64,000 bases of DNA from Gyrodactylus bullatarudis (lineage: Eukaryota; Platyhelminthes; Monogenea; Gyrodactylidea; Gyrodactylidae), in contig SSNU01000115.1 in the NCBI GenBank assembly GCA_012064415.1, positions 80,212-144,211 of the forward strand. Reading direction: 5' to 3'. Every line of letters starts with the position of its first letter. The stretch's first letter is position 1. A program made the translations under genes and the position numbers. Positions 1 to 12,800 of this stretch are shown here, one piece after another. The notes below the pieces were generated by a model, which searched no databases, was not told the origin of the DNA, and saw only the letters and a program-made list of their open reading frames with translations.

Positions 1-590
1 AGAACGTTTTATATTTATAATTTTAACTTGAATTCACATTATTTCTTTACTTAAAGTTGTAAAAATTACTTAAATCCCAGTAAAATTGATTTTTCAAAAG
101 CTCAAAACGAAATTTCTCTTATTTTTCATGTATATTACAATTTTGATAGGTCAAAAAACGTTCTAAATTTGAAAATTTCTACAATTTTGTTATTCCAGAA
201 GCATGGAAAGGTATATTGAAGCGAAATTTGGTGGGATTATATTTATATACTTGAAGATTAGTTTTTTTCATATCGATGGGCGATTTAAGTAATTTTGCAA
301 AATATCGTCCAAGTCTAATGAGTAGGATTCCAAAAAATCTTTAACAAATTCAAATGATTGATGAAAAAATCGAGATTTCTGTAAAAATCATTCCCAACTT
401 TATATGTCTATCGGCACCGAAAGGGTTAAAGTTATAGCAGATTGAGATTTGACTTCTAAAATTATGATTACTCGATAGAGTTGTCTTATTTTTGATCTAT
501 GACAATGGGAAATAAGTTTTAAAAAAAATTAATTTTTTGAAAAAAATCAACTTTTTCTGAATTAGAATAGCACGTGTTTGACTAACCATA
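1..590. other. AT-rich intergenic DNA with a MITE end
   Basis: No gene is recognisable. Around 355-405 there is a fragment of the window-wide inverted-repeat family (a 'gatgaaaaaatcgagatttc' block followed by 'gtaaaaatcat'), the same end seen near 31000 and 62400. Confidence 0.4.
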
Positions 591-625
591 AAGCTGAGAT
601 TGATAGATTTCCTATCGAATAGGCG

Positions 626-802
626 GTAAACGAAGAAGAGGTTCAGACGATTATGCTAGAAGGACATGTCTTTGAAAATTATGTTTATGAGGAACTTCTC
701 AGATATAAACAAGAATTTAGAGCTCAAGTTAAAAAGTGGTGCTTTTTCGAAATTCAAAAATCGGATTATTTTTTCAAATTAAATGTTTTCCGGATTTTTT
801 AA
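626..802 (+). pseudogene. Coding-like fragment of unknown family
   Basis: A 58-codon open frame, rich in Glu, Lys and Arg, contains the segments NEEEVQTIMLEGH and EELLRYKQEFRAQVKKW. It ends in an AT-rich stretch. An in-frame stop lies just upstream of the frame, after a segment reading RFPIE. The DNA at 591-631 resembles the reverse complement of 37745-37786, where a second frame also reads RFPIE. This could be an exon, a decayed duplicated gene or a mobile-element remnant. I do not recognise the family. Confidence 0.25.
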
Positions 803-1250
803 AATTCAACAACTTATCAGTTCATTTTATAATGATATTCGAAAAATAGCTGACTGTTCTGTAAAAAATATTGAGATTTTCATATTAATAGCGAATTTTC
901 ATTTTAATTTCAACTAACTTCAGTTAACGATTCAATAGAGCTTCATGAAAATTGAGAAATAATTTGATTTTAAATTTTATCTTCAAGAAAAATGATTGAA
1001 CTATAGAAGATCTCTCCAGAAAACTCCGAAATATTAATGAATTTGTTTGTTATTAAAATAAATATTTACAAGTAGTGATTCAAAATTTGATTGATATTCT
1101 TCTTCCAAGGAAGTTTGAATCTTCAGAAAGTGCTAGGAAATTAATTCAATCATGCACGACTTTCCTGCATGCATGTTATTAGACTTATTGGAAATAATTT
1201 AACTTTTGGTTTAATCAGGACTCATTTCAAACATGGAACTTTTATTTCAG

Positions 1251-1380
1251 AGGATTGAAACCAAAAACACTCCAGGAAGTCAAAGTAGGAAAAATTACTC
1301 TTACCAATCCATCTCCAATCAAGGATGTTTCAAATTTTATTACTGTTGGTGCACTGGAAATTTATGGACGAAAAGTATGA
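1251..1380 (+). CDS. Orphan 3'-terminal exon, unknown protein
   Basis: After a good acceptor (tttatttcag) a frame starting at 1252 encodes 42 residues and stops with TGA at 1378. It begins GLKPKTLQEVKVGKITL and ends FITVGALEIYGRKV. The composition (regular Lys, Val, Ile, Thr, Gly) looks like real protein. The ending resembles the last beta strands of discoidin/galactose-binding-like domains, but this is only an impression. A second frame is also open but has a less protein-like composition. The other exons would lie to the left, possibly outside the window. I cannot name the gene. Confidence 0.35.
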
Positions 1381-3000
1381 TTCTGCTTCAGGAGTAACTA
1401 AACCCAATAAGGGAAGACTGAGAGGTATCATAAAATATGACAATGTATAAGTTTTCTAATGACAAAACAGAAAAAATAGATTAATGGCGATTTGCAACGT
1501 GTAGTATTCCTTTTGTAAATAAATGTAAGAATTAAACAAAATAGTTATCTATTTTAAACGAGACAGTATGAAGCATAGCTTAATGATATTGCGCGGACAC
1601 TGTTACTTTCAATTTTTTAAATCAGTAAAAGTCTACATATTGAGTCAGTTACCAAAAAATCTTTCAAAAAATCTGATACCTTGATCAAAAAATGAGGTTC
1701 ATGAAAAAATCATGAATAGCTTTAGATTTCTTTTCTACGAGGTGCTTAAATCAAGTTGAGTTGAAGTCGAGGATTTTCTTAATATATAAATTTTTAACTT
1801 TGACGTTGAAACTAGAAGAGACAAGAAAAACTTTTATTCTACTTTTTTATTTATTCCTGAACAAGATGATGTTATTTCTGTGTTTCTATCTCATCCCTGT
1901 TTTTTTCCAAAGCACTGCTAGCCGGGTTTTCAGTTTTTACTGAACAACTCGAAAACTCTAATGTAGAAGTTTTTAAGAAGCACATATCTTAAATCAGCGA
2001 AAAGTTCTCTACAATGGTGTAAAATATTTCGTATTGTGTTGACAATTTTGAAAAAAAATTATTTCCAAAGTAGTTAGAGCTGAAGTTTTATTCTTACTAA
2101 AGTTTTTAGCCATTCAATAGCAAAAAGATAGTTCACTTAAAACTGAACTTTGTTATTTTAGGTTCCTGTTTGATTTTTCATATTTTTATTTTAAAAATAA
2201 TTCCAATAATGCATACAAAAAAAGAAACTTTCTTTAAGAAAGCAAGACCTTTTTGTAAAAAAATATATTCTGATAAAATGAGAATTGAGAAATTTTCCGC
2301 TCTATTATGTCACAAATAAATAAAAGATCTAGAATCTAAATTTTAGATATTATGTTTTATACATCATTAGAATTAGAATCTCAAGAAAATGAATTAGACT
2401 CTGACCTAGGTTGGAAATCGAAGATCTAATAAATCAACTCTTAATAGTCAATCAGTAAGACACATGCCTCTGGATTTGAAACATGTATATTTATTTTGTC
2501 TATTAATTAATAAAAAGTATCCTTTTTCTCTGTTATTATTGATTCATAAATTTATGAAATGAAAATTAAAAGCATCTCTTTACTCAATATGGTGAATGGA
2601 AAAAGTATATAACTTCAGGAAGTCAGAGATAAAAATTGATTGAAGAAATAAATTCTTTCACTTTTGACTTATTTGAAAAAGTATCAGGAAATTCAAAAAA
2701 ACTAATGTTTCATCTGGTAGTAGAATATCAAAAGGAATAATTCTAGATTTTTGAAAAGAATTAATTACAGGCATAATCTCAATCCAGGATTTTCCTTCCA
2801 AGGCCAATTGTTTATTTTTTTCAGAGATTAGATTTTCAAAAGCTAAATGATTCAAATCCAGTTTTTCCAGAAAATAAGAAATTCAGACAATTTTTATTTC
2901 TATCTTATTAACCAAATTGAGGTGTTACTGAGTCAAATACTACTAGGGTTACTGACTGAGACTCATATTATTAATTATAACTAGCTGTTCTGAAACTAGT
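1381..3000. other. Intergenic DNA
   Basis: Nothing gene-like apart from short chance frames. At about 1625-1720 lies a diverged piece of the foldback element found intact at 19846-20580 (shared 'gtcagttaccaaaaaatctt' block). Confidence 0.5.
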
Positions 3001-3012
3001 GTTGTCTAAGCT

Positions 3013-3580
3013 GTAGTTGATAAGAAGATGAGAATTTACTATTTTTACAAAAACTCAATATTTTTCTCCGGATTCATAGAAAATAATATTTTTTTGAATT
3101 CTAAAACGGAATGAGCTAATAAGATGTGGATATTCGAAAAAATACTCAAAAAAATTCAATCTGACCAAAATTGGGCCGTTTTTCGAATTTCGAAGCAGTT
3201 AAGTGATGATAGTTGGGATCAACATTGAACGAAGAATTCGAAATTGGCCATAGAGATAGCGAAGATCTTACTGGATCAGATCGAGATTTTGGATAACTTT
3301 TCTTCGTGATAATCGAAAAATTCAAATGGTTCGATTTCCCACAGTAATGACGAACTCCAGTGAACTTCTACAGGTGAATTCGAATTTTTCGTTCAATGTT
3401 GACCACAAATATCATCACTTAACTGCTTTGAAATTCGAAAATGGCCCAATTTTGTTTAGATTGAATTTTTTTCGAATATCCACATCTTATTAGCTCATTC
3501 TAATTTTGAATTCAAAAAAAATTTTTCTTCTGTGAATCTGGAGAAAAACTTTTGTTAATATAGTAAATTCTTATCAATTA
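3013..3580. repeat. Foldback element, MITE family R1
   Basis: Two arms of about 210-230 bases (roughly 3013-3242 and 3372-3580) are reverse complements with scattered mismatches. The outer ends carry 'gatgagaatttactattttt' and its complement. The inner parts share 'gcagttaagtgatgat'. Related copies lie at 7880-8330 (fragment), 32400-32710, 35930-36215 (one arm) and 47133-47730. No transposase is inside, so this is a non-autonomous inverted-repeat element. Confidence 0.75.
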
Positions 3581-4309
3581 AGTTTATAAAATTGGAGAAG
3601 AAATATTTTTTTGGAAAATTCATTAAGAGACTTGAGAAACTATTATAAGCAACCTATCGATATTTAGATAAACTTTTTCTAATACTGAAGAAATAAATAA
3701 TAGGAATCGAGAATTTAAAAAAAAATCGAGAACAAAAAATCTTTTTTTTCTAGAAAAAAGAAAGGTTAACAAATAGAAACTTAGATTGGACCAATGAGAA
3801 GCATGTAAAAACGACAGAAATGAAGCTATCTTATTGGTCAGCCACTTTTTAGGTTCTGATCAAGATTACGGCCTAACTAGAAATTTTTTTCGCTATGAAC
3901 ATGGTCTGTGGGGTAATCTATGACTGCTTAAAATTTTATGAAAATTAGTTGGGTAGTTTAGACATCAATAGGCTCACAAAATCAACTTTTATATTTTAAT
4001 TACATATGGATAGATAATTACCATTTCTTGGAAATTCGATTTCAACAGGATACTGAGTTGATATTTTAGATCAAATTCAGCACATCTGAGTTTCTTTTCT
4101 TATCCTGATCCTTTATTAAGCCAACCTCAATTTTAATACCAGTTTATTTTAATAACCCTCATCCGGATAGAAAAAGAACTAACGTAGATGAATGAGTGGG
4201 GTCAGTTTGACCCCAAGAATAAATCTATTTATTTTCATTACAAAGTTGGCAAACTGTCACATAATGGTCATTACAAACATAACTATTACAATTATAACAT
4301 CTTTTTAAG

Positions 4310-5430
4310 GTCTAGTTCGTAGAATGAAGAAGTCAATTTTGTATTTTTTCATTTTGTATTTGTCTATTTAATATGTAATTCAGGCTGGAAAAAAAACAAA
4401 ATTGAATTAACATGAATACTTCACACTGTAGATTGATTGTGGTTTTTTTTCAATTGTGCACTCGAAAGAGTAATTATAATGACTGTGGAATTTTTTTTAG
4501 ATCTTTACAATTTTCAATTTCGTATTTTTTCAATTCTCTTTCATAAATGTCAATAGTCAATTTCGTTCAGTTTACGTGCAAAGTTAAATAGAAATAATAA
4601 TTACAGAAAATATTTATATTATCAAAATATCAATTAAATCCTCTAAATTCATAGCAGGAATATAAAATTTTTCGATATAAAAAGTTGCCGAAAAAATGTT
4701 ATCCGTTTTTATTGATGCTTTTGCATTCTCAGCAATAAGTTCTAACCTTCTTAGCCTAACTTCTTGAATGGTAAGATTGCGGTTATTGCGTTGGTAAGCC
4801 AATATTTCCGATCTCTGAGCTGCTAGCAATCTTTTGACTTCAGAATTATTTCAATAAAAAAGAATATGGAACTAAACACTGAATTCTCACATCTTCAAAA
4901 TTTATTTCATTTTCAATTGCACTGTGGGCTGGTGCATTATATTATATTGCGAAATTCTGAAAGCAGATCTGAAATTAGCACAAATGTTCAACCAGATCAA
5001 GATTTTTTATCCAAATCACTACCCGTGTTATAAATGATGTCATAGGTGATTTTATATTCCTGCTATGAATTTGGAAGATTTAATTGAATAGTTATAATTA
5101 ATTAATGATAATAATTTTTGATAAAATAAATATTTTCTGTAATTATTATTTCTATTTAATTTTGCACGTAAACTGAACGAAATTGACTATTGACATGTAT
5201 GAAAGAGAATTGAAAAAATACGAAATTGAAAATTGTAAAGATCTAAAAAAAATTCCACAGTCTTTCGAGTGCACAATCTACAGTGTGAATTATAATTATT
5301 ATTATTCATGTTAATTCAATTTTTTCCAGCCTTAATTACATATTAAATAGAGAATTGAGTTTTACAAATACAAAATGAAAAAATACAAAATTGACTTCTG
5401 CATTCTACGAACTAGACCTGAAAAAGGTAT
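4310..5430. repeat. Large foldback element with ~370-base arms
   Basis: 4310-4670 and 5052-5430 are long, diverged reverse complements: 'ggtctagttcgtagaatg' on the left matches 'cattctacgaactagacc' on the right, and similarity continues inward past a shared 'atagcaggaatataaaa' block. The centre of about 380 bases is not palindromic and holds a coding-like frame on the minus strand. The structure fits a foldback or long-TIR DNA transposon. Confidence 0.8.
4614..4860 (-). CDS. ORF fragment inside a foldback element, unknown
   Basis: The frame reads about 80 codons and stops inside the left arm. It contains LLAAQRSEILAYQRNNRNL and VRLRRLELIAENAKAS, a charged, helix-prone pattern like the C-terminal tails of some transposon-encoded DNA-binding proteins. 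Its last residues are encoded by the terminal repeat itself, which points to a transposon ORF rather than a host gene. No start codon, catalytic motif or family assignment can be supported. Confidence 0.25.
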
Positions 5431-5682
5431 AGTTTTTATTTGAAATTCCAAACTCATCATCAAATTTGAGTTCTTGTTTAAGTTCTCATATTTCTTTACA
5501 CCGAAAAATTGTCATGTCCAACTTAAAAAAACAAAATTATGTTTTTGTACTGGTAACTAAATAATTAACTTGAAAATTTTCAAGGCAACCATCACTTGAT
5601 TGATATACGTTTCTACATGGGCTTAGCGATTTAAAAAAAATCTGTATTGAAGATTCAATGTGATGCTCTACATTGTTCTTTT

Positions 5683-6160
5683 TGAACAGAATATCAATCT
5701 TAATATAAGAAGGAAAGATTATGTTTTGCCCTAATTCAATTGAAACAACTTGACATTCTCTATGAAAAGCAAAAGATTTTTCAAGATTATTTTAAAATCT
5801 AGATTCTATTTTCGAGTCGAAATTTAGATAATTCCACTTCATATCTTCTGAGTAATTTTGTTCCTTGAAATGATTAAGATATATCAAACTTTTAAGAAAA
5901 TCATGAATTCAATGGGAATAGCCACTTATTAGGGTAATACAAATTTTCACAACGTTTTCGGCTATTTGCTTATTCTGATAGTTATCTCAAATCCTTTAAC
6001 TACATATCCTCATCATTTTCTGAAAATTTTAATGCGTTTTAAAGAATTTTCGGAAAACGAGATCAAAACGATAAATTTTTTGAATTTAATTTATGAAAAT
6101 CTTCTTTTCTGTGTGAAAGCGTCCAAAATCACCCAAAAAGTTGTTTGAGTAAAAAAATAT
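5683..6160. repeat. Dispersed repeat, inverted copy at 23130-23520
   Basis: Blocks such as 'gttttgccctaattcaattg' (near 5720) and 'cttcttttctgtgtgaaagc' (near 6105) recur as reverse complements near 23380 and 23150. The two regions are diverged copies of one element in opposite orientation. The plus-strand frame at 5966-6148 is probably a by-product. The surrounding 5431-7080 shows nothing else gene-like. Confidence 0.6.
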
Positions 6161-7089
6161 TTTATATTTCCCTATTACTGAGTAGTACTTATGTTTAATT
6201 AATTGAAATATTGACTGGTTTAATCACAGAACCAGATAACCTGGATTTGAAATACTTACTTTCAGAGTAAATACGAATTAGCTGTTTTTGTTTATAAGAT
6301 ATGCTCGACTAACAGTCGGATGTTTTTCTATGATCTCTATTCATCCCTCTCTAGATTTGATATAAAACTACTTAGACACCGGAGAAACTTGAGATATCTT
6401 TAACTTGACAATATCTCTTTTCAAGTAGAAAAAATATCGCACCGATTTCTGAGATTTGAAGCAAAGTTTGAGATTAAAATGATTCATATATGGTCAAAGA
6501 GATACAGTGACTTGCATAGATAACGCTTCGAAAAAATAATCCTTTATACCTCTCTGCCCCAATTTCATTGACCAATAATATTCGAGTATCCTATCAACCA
6601 ATGAGATTGAAGCATGGTTTTTCCCTATCCACTTTTTCTGTTTCTACTCTCTTCCCCCAGTAGGATTACGTTTTAGAAAATTTGATTCTATATTTTACAT
6701 AGTTAAAAAGAGAATTTTCTTGGCTGCTATCATATGTGAAAAAGGGAGAAAATCATTCATCCCATCCCAATGACTTAGTCATTAGTCATGACCTTTTTCA
6801 AAGTCCAAGTCCCCCTTTTACCATGAATCTGTGTTTGTGATATTTTTGTTCATTTCAATTCTGACCAATAGAATTGTTCCAAGGTTTGTAAAATCTTAAC
6901 CCATTCGTTCTCAATATTCATAACTAAAAGGATTAAACTCACGCTCACACAAAAACAGGAGATCTTAAATCTTTTTGAAACACATTCCATTGGTCATCTT
7001 GGTTTTCCTTTTGTAAGTCCTAATTCTAACTTAAAGGTCAAAAATAAAAACTTAATAATGAAACGAAGGATACAGATATCAAAATCGAT

Positions 7090-7646
7090 TCAATGATGGT
7101 TATTCGGTTGGCCGTTTATCATCAATTTGTTTTAAAAGTCCACGGTCTATCAAAAGTTATTTGGAATACAAATCAGCAGATATTTCCAACCTTAATGCTT
7201 CAAGAAATGAGTCCAACAGAACGTTTTTTGAAGAAATCTAAGTAGAACAACTAGAAGAGGTCCTTGATGAACCCAAAAATTATATTGGATTTCAAGACAT
7301 GCAACGAATTGCTTCTGATCTTGCTGATTCAATGATGATCGACGGATATAAAGCTTCATATTGTACAATCCTCAAAATTTGCAAGAAGAATAATTTATCT
7401 TCCCGAAAACCTTCAGGAGAATGTAAAAGTGTTCCTAAAAATTTAGTTGAACAATTTAATTTCGAACCAAAATTCAAATTGAGCAACTATGAAGATGACG
7501 AGGTTTATAATTTCGACGAAGCAGCTCTTTACATTTATCCAGCATCCAAAAAGATTTTAACGAGAAAAAGTCAAAACGCTCATGGTTTTAAGGAGCTTAA
7601 AGACAGAATTACCCTTGGTTTTTGTTCAAAAAGTCATCACAATTAA
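7090..7646 (+). pseudogene. Tigger/pogo-like transposase remnant
   Basis: The main frame (7299-7646) extends upstream to a stop near 7240; before that stop a further in-frame stretch is open from about 7090. The part before position 7430 resembles the CENP-B-type helix-turn-helix of Tigger/pogo transposases (GYKASYCTILKICKKNNLSS followed by SGE). The later part has the start of the DDE domain: VYNFDEAALY, corresponding to the family's YNADETGL with the first catalytic Asp, then LKDRITLGFCS. The frame ends soon after, so the remaining DD(D/E) residues are missing. It is a truncated copy with at least one internal stop, and surely inactive. Confidence 0.72.
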
Positions 7647-7879
7647 TTAAAAACGTGTTTGATTTTGACGAATAAATAATTATAATGAACAAAACCTTAT
7701 TATTTTTTCAATATGACTAACTTAGATACAAAACAGGGGTCTCATATGGCTTTGAAATAACATGACCAGGGCCTCCAAAATTATGCTTTAGCATATTTGG
7801 AATATTTTTGATTATTTTCAGCCTTAGTGAATAAAGAATATTTTTAGAATATTTTGATGTCAACATGAATTTAATCAGA

Positions 7880-8340
7880 CTAATTGAATGAAATTGTACA
7901 CAGAAATTCGTACTTCTGGGTCATTCCTTCGAAATAATTGAAAAATTCAGATTTTTCGATTTCCTACTACAATGACGAATTTCTGTCAAGTACTATGGCT
8001 ATATTCGAATCTTTTATCTAATTTTGATCCTAATTATCAGCATTTAACCTCTCTTCAATTGTCTGAAATTAACAAAAACTTTGAGCATAAATGTTGAATG
8101 AGCGAAAAAATTTTGTCAGATTGAAAATTTTCAGAATTTTTCAGAACCAATTGATGGGGAAGTTCAAAAAATTGTTCCTGGCTCCATGGAGAAAAATATT
8201 GAGTTTTTGGAAAAATAGTAAATTTTCATCTTTATGTCAATTAGCTTTGTTATTATCGGTTTACCTAACCCATTTAAGAGCTTTTAGAAAAATCTTTCGT
8301 GACAGAAAGTATTCATATTTGTTAGCTTAAATTTCTTATT
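7880..8340. repeat. Degenerate copy of MITE family R1
   Basis: 'gatttcctactacaatgacg' near 7957 and 'gagaaaaatattgagttttt' near 8190 match internal and terminal parts of the foldback element at 3013-3580. The right end reads 'gtcaattagctttg' near 8238. The small plus-strand frame at 8091-8330 lies inside this repeat and is not a gene. Confidence 0.5.
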
Positions 8341-9740
8341 TTTCCCTTCATTAAAATATCAAAATAATTCGGCTTATTGATTCTTCCGTGTAATAGAAAA
8401 ATGGTATATGGCTTTGGAATAATACAAAGAGATTATCTCAAGGCTGTGTTGATGCTTTCATGGGGAGAGGGGGAGGTATAACTCAAAGAAATATTTTCTT
8501 CCTTGTTGGCAGAAAGAGAAAATGCTTGAGATTATTATTTCAGAGAGAGGGAGTATATTCTATTCTGAAAATAGATGAATTTAAATACGTTCTTCTTATT
8601 AATAAAGTTTTGAAATATTGTTACTTTTTCAGAGAACTTATTCTTCTAAAATTGAAATAAGTTTTAGAGGATAATTTTATTGTTATCAAATAATATAGTA
8701 GCTTTAAATATTGTAAATCGTTGGTTAGGATTGATTAATGAAAATTGAGAAGAAATCTGAATTTTTTATTAGATACACAGGGTTTTGGGTATTTAAGTTG
8801 GTATTTTGAAAAATCTCAGACCAGAAGAAGAATACGACATGTATTCGAAATATTGTGTCAGTCCAGAATCTTAATTTTCCTTATCAGAGCTAATAATTCT
8901 GATTATTATGACATACAAGACCAACATAGGTATCTTTTTTTGTGCGAGATTATTTTTGTCCTAACAACTTACAATAGGCTTATACATTGTAATATAATTA
9001 CTTTTTCTACTTATTTTTGCTATCATACAATGCTATTACGGGTTTTCAGAGAATTTTTCGAAGATATTTCACCAAAATTCTCTGCTGAACACGTATCTGA
9101 CTTCAAAACCAAAAATTTAAAATTTAGAGCTGAAATCTGCATCAAGCTTTATGACTATCACTTCAATAACTGCATTTTCCCAGTTGGGCAAATCAAAACC
9201 AAAGTTTGGCTTTTCAACAGAAGAACGAATGATTCATTTAACAGTTATCAAATCATAAATAACACAGGGGGTCATGAAAAATTCAAAAAAAGGTAAAAGG
9301 GTAAATTAAACTGATTCTGGTGTAAAATTTTGCGCTGATCTCGAATCTGTACTCAGATCTGAAAAAATCGCTATAATTTCTGAGATTATGGAAAAAACGC
9401 AAAATTTAAAAATTAATTTTCAATTAAATAAAAAATTAAATTCTGCGTCGATTGATATAACTTTTATAGGGGTGGAGTTTTATCGGGTTTCAGAAATTAA
9501 CGCCAAATAAAGGTATTGTTCAAATTTTTGGGTTTTTATAATTATAATTGTTAATGTACGTTTCAATTTTGAGACATGTCCCGTCTCAAATTTAGTGGCA
9601 CAAATCGAATCAGGAGAATTCCTCTACAAAATGAGGCCAAAAATAAATAAAAAATTTCATTAAATACTTGTTTAAAAATATGAGCTAATTCAAAGTCGGA
9701 TTATAATAAGAAAAAAACGGTTTCAAGAGTCAGAAACTGG
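8341..9740. other. Unassigned stretch with open frames
   Basis: Two plus-strand frames (8460-8660, 8745-9296) are open, the second for about 180 codons. They match no family I know, begin at non-ATG codons, and have the Phe/Tyr/Ile/Asn-rich composition expected of AT-rich DNA. From about 9310 a repeat fragment begins ('ctgattctggtgtaaaattt'), shared with 18690 and 21755. Confidence 0.35.
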
Positions 9741-9880
9741 ATCTTATTTTCCACCAAGATGTCATCGATCTCAATTTTTATGCAAAGAGATTTGAAAACA
9801 CTATATTGGCTAGCCACAAGCACTGATTTAAATTCCATAGAGAATCTATGGGCAATTTTATCGCAAAAATGTATCTAAAT
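9740..9880 (+). pseudogene. Tc1/mariner transposase C-terminal remnant
   Basis: One frame reads FHQD (from about 9749), matching the family's F-Q-Q-D segment with a catalytic Asp. After a frame change near 9800 it reads WLATSTDLNSIENLWAILS, close to the canonical W-P-x-x-S-P-D-L-N-P-I-E-N-L-W block of Tc1 transposases, whose Glu completes the DDE triad. Stops and a frameshift separate and follow these blocks, so this is a decayed fragment. The N-terminal HTH part was not found upstream. Confidence 0.7.
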
Positions 9881-12800
9881 GGGAAGATTTTTTTGTCAGA
9901 GGAGAAAATGATCAAAAATCGGAGGATTAATATTTTGAGAACTCCAAATATTTTTCTCTTCAAATTCTTTGTTCAAATAGGTTAAAAACTAAATTTACAC
10001 ACCCCATTTCAACTCGATACATTTTATGTCGACCACTATAGTTTTTCCATTTAATCTAGAAATATCTAGATTTAAAAAAATTAGAATCTGACAATATCTA
10101 TTTCGTACTTACTTAATCGTGAAATAATAATAAAAAATTTCTGCTACGAAAGACAATTTTATTCCAAATTTAATTAGAACTTACAAATCCGGATAGTTTT
10201 TCTGTTTGTGTGAGGTAAATTATCAGTTTTTTTAATAATGTCCATACAATTTTATGTTCAATCTGAGATAGCGTAGAATAAAATTTATCTAATTTTTTAT
10301 GACAGTTCACATTTTAATGTTTAATTAGAGAATTATTGTAATTCCTGAAATAATTCTGAGTAGTTGTTTCCTGTAGAAATGAACGATAAAAAATGTAAAC
10401 ATATTGGTTCAAAATAGCTTGATGAAATTTGAGAAAAAATTGAAAAATCGTTAATTCGATTTTTATTAACAGGTTTTTTCACATAAAATTAACACATTTT
10501 TGTTGATATCAGAGTAAGAATAGTTTCAAAAAGACGATTAATTACAAATTTATTAAATATGGTGTACAACGTTGAACAAACTCTGTTGATAAAGCTCATG
10601 TTAAAAAAGTATTTTTTTCAGCTGACATTTTTGTTGGAAATAAAGCTAAGTGATAAAATGGATTGTGTTTGAAATTTTAGAAAATAGTACTTTTATTTAA
10701 CTTAAATGAAGGAATAGAAATTTGGTTAATAAAACTTGAGAATTTTGAGCAAATAAATGTAGATTACATTTTTACCCACTCATTGAGTTTGAACGTTTCT
10801 CATTTCCACTATTGCAACAAGATGTAAATTGTTTTTTTCTCCAAAAAAAGATTCAGATGAGAATAATTTCTGAGTCGAATAGGTAAAAAATTTGATATCC
10901 TGGACAAATTTTAAATTGATAATTTTATAAAATATATTCTCCTATCAATCAATGCTTAGACCTTGCAGTGCTCTTCTTCAAAATAAATTATCAACTCAAC
11001 TTTTGGGAATGAACAAAATCTGAGTATTTTTGCTTGGAGTTCTTCTATATCCTATAGTAAAGTTGGAAAATTTCTGAGAGTTTACAATTGTATCAGAAAT
11101 TAAAGTCCTATCAATATATGAGTATTAAGAAGCCTCAATAACTTTTTTTCAATTAATAAAATAAATGCAGAGTTTCTTCGGTATTGAGAAGAGTAATAAT
11201 TTTATCTTCAAGGGATTTAGTTAATTTTGTCCCCCTCTTGTTTTGACAAAGGAACTAAAGGACTTTTTAACATCCATGACATGTGGTGACAAATAGGAGG
11301 CGGCAACTGTATATTCTAATTCATCCAGTGATTTATTATTGGAGTATTTTTATTAGTGTGAGATTTGAACTCTGCATAACCGATAGAAAATTTAGCCTGA
11401 TTACGAAACCAACTATTTCATTCTCTTAATTCAATCTGGCCACACTTTATTACATCAAGAAGAAAATCATCCTTTTTAGTAATCTAATTTAGAACGTTAT
11501 TGTTTAAAGGTTATTTTCCCCATAAGCTAATTCTTGAGTAATTATCCTTTTTTCTCAAAAGTACAAAATGACGTTTATCCTGAGGATATGATACTTATCA
11601 TATTATTAACCTTTTCTGAATATACGTCTTTCCCATAGACAGTTGTGTTTGTGTAATAAAAATTATTTATTTAACGCGTGTCAGCAATTGATAAATATCT
11701 CAAAAATGAGAGAAATTTAGATTTAATCAATTTGTTTCCAAGGCAGTGTAATTAATTTGAAAAATAAATAATTGGAAAAATAATAATGGCCAATATATGG
11801 TATAGTTTGAAAAATATTTTCAGATTTTAAACGTTCTTTAATTTAATTTTTGTAAACTAATATTGAATTATTTTGATAACTATTTTCTTGTTGTGAATTT
11901 TGAGAACAAAAGATTCAAAAATTGTTAACAAATATCATATATAAATTATAAAGCATTAAAAACATTCGAACTTTGGAAATACCAGAATCATTTTAAATTT
12001 TAACTCAGCAACGCATGATGGAATGGTTTTTAAATAACTTGAAGATTATTCACACAAAAATACAGGTGGTTATATTAGTTTTACGAAATTTCATTTAAGT
12101 CTACTCTATAGGCGCAAATGAAATAGTAAACTCCTATGAAGATTACAATATAAAGTAAAGTTGATTGAGTTATTTATTGGCTAATCATGGTTTTTTGATC
12201 TAAGGTGGGAAGAAAGATTTTTTGGCCATTTTTTCGTTAATATCAGGTTATTAGTAAAAACATCGAATATGGCTTTCAAAAATTGGTAGTACTGGAGCAA
12301 AAATCATTCAAGTTTAATTCATGAATACTCCGAATATTTCACCAACTAAAAGTATCTTAAATTCTCAAAATTGATAGATAAGAATCATTTCATTGTAATC
12401 AGCTTTTAAATAGCTTCGATTTGGGGGTTGTTTGTTGCTCTACTATTTTCAGAAGCTATTTTATTAAAGCTTCAAGTTATTGGTATTTTCATATATTGTT
12501 GACGAAAATAAATAATAAATTATCGCGCATATACGGTATATTCCCCTCTACCAGGACGGGAGGTTGTGAGGTTTGCTCCAGTCCTACCCAACTCAGCTCT
12601 CACAAACCTGCAAAATTAAACCGAATCAGTTGTCAAAATGTCCATAAATTTAGTTCGTTTCAATTCCAAACTAAAAGAGGGTATAAATTTTCAAAAATGA
12701 TCTTATCTTTATAAATATCATTTTCATGTATGAATGGATGGCGTCGAAATTTTATCAGATAATCCCTCGCTGGTCTATGCAAATAGATTATAATCCGAAA

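Noticed and set aside
2658..2855. Minus-strand ORF of 65 codons
   Set aside because: No recognisable motif, ordinary chance length in AT-rich DNA.
8745..9296. Long plus-strand frame of about 180 codons
   Set aside because: It opens at a non-ATG codon, has Phe/Ile/Tyr/Asn-rich composition typical of AT-rich DNA, and shows no domain or splice context.
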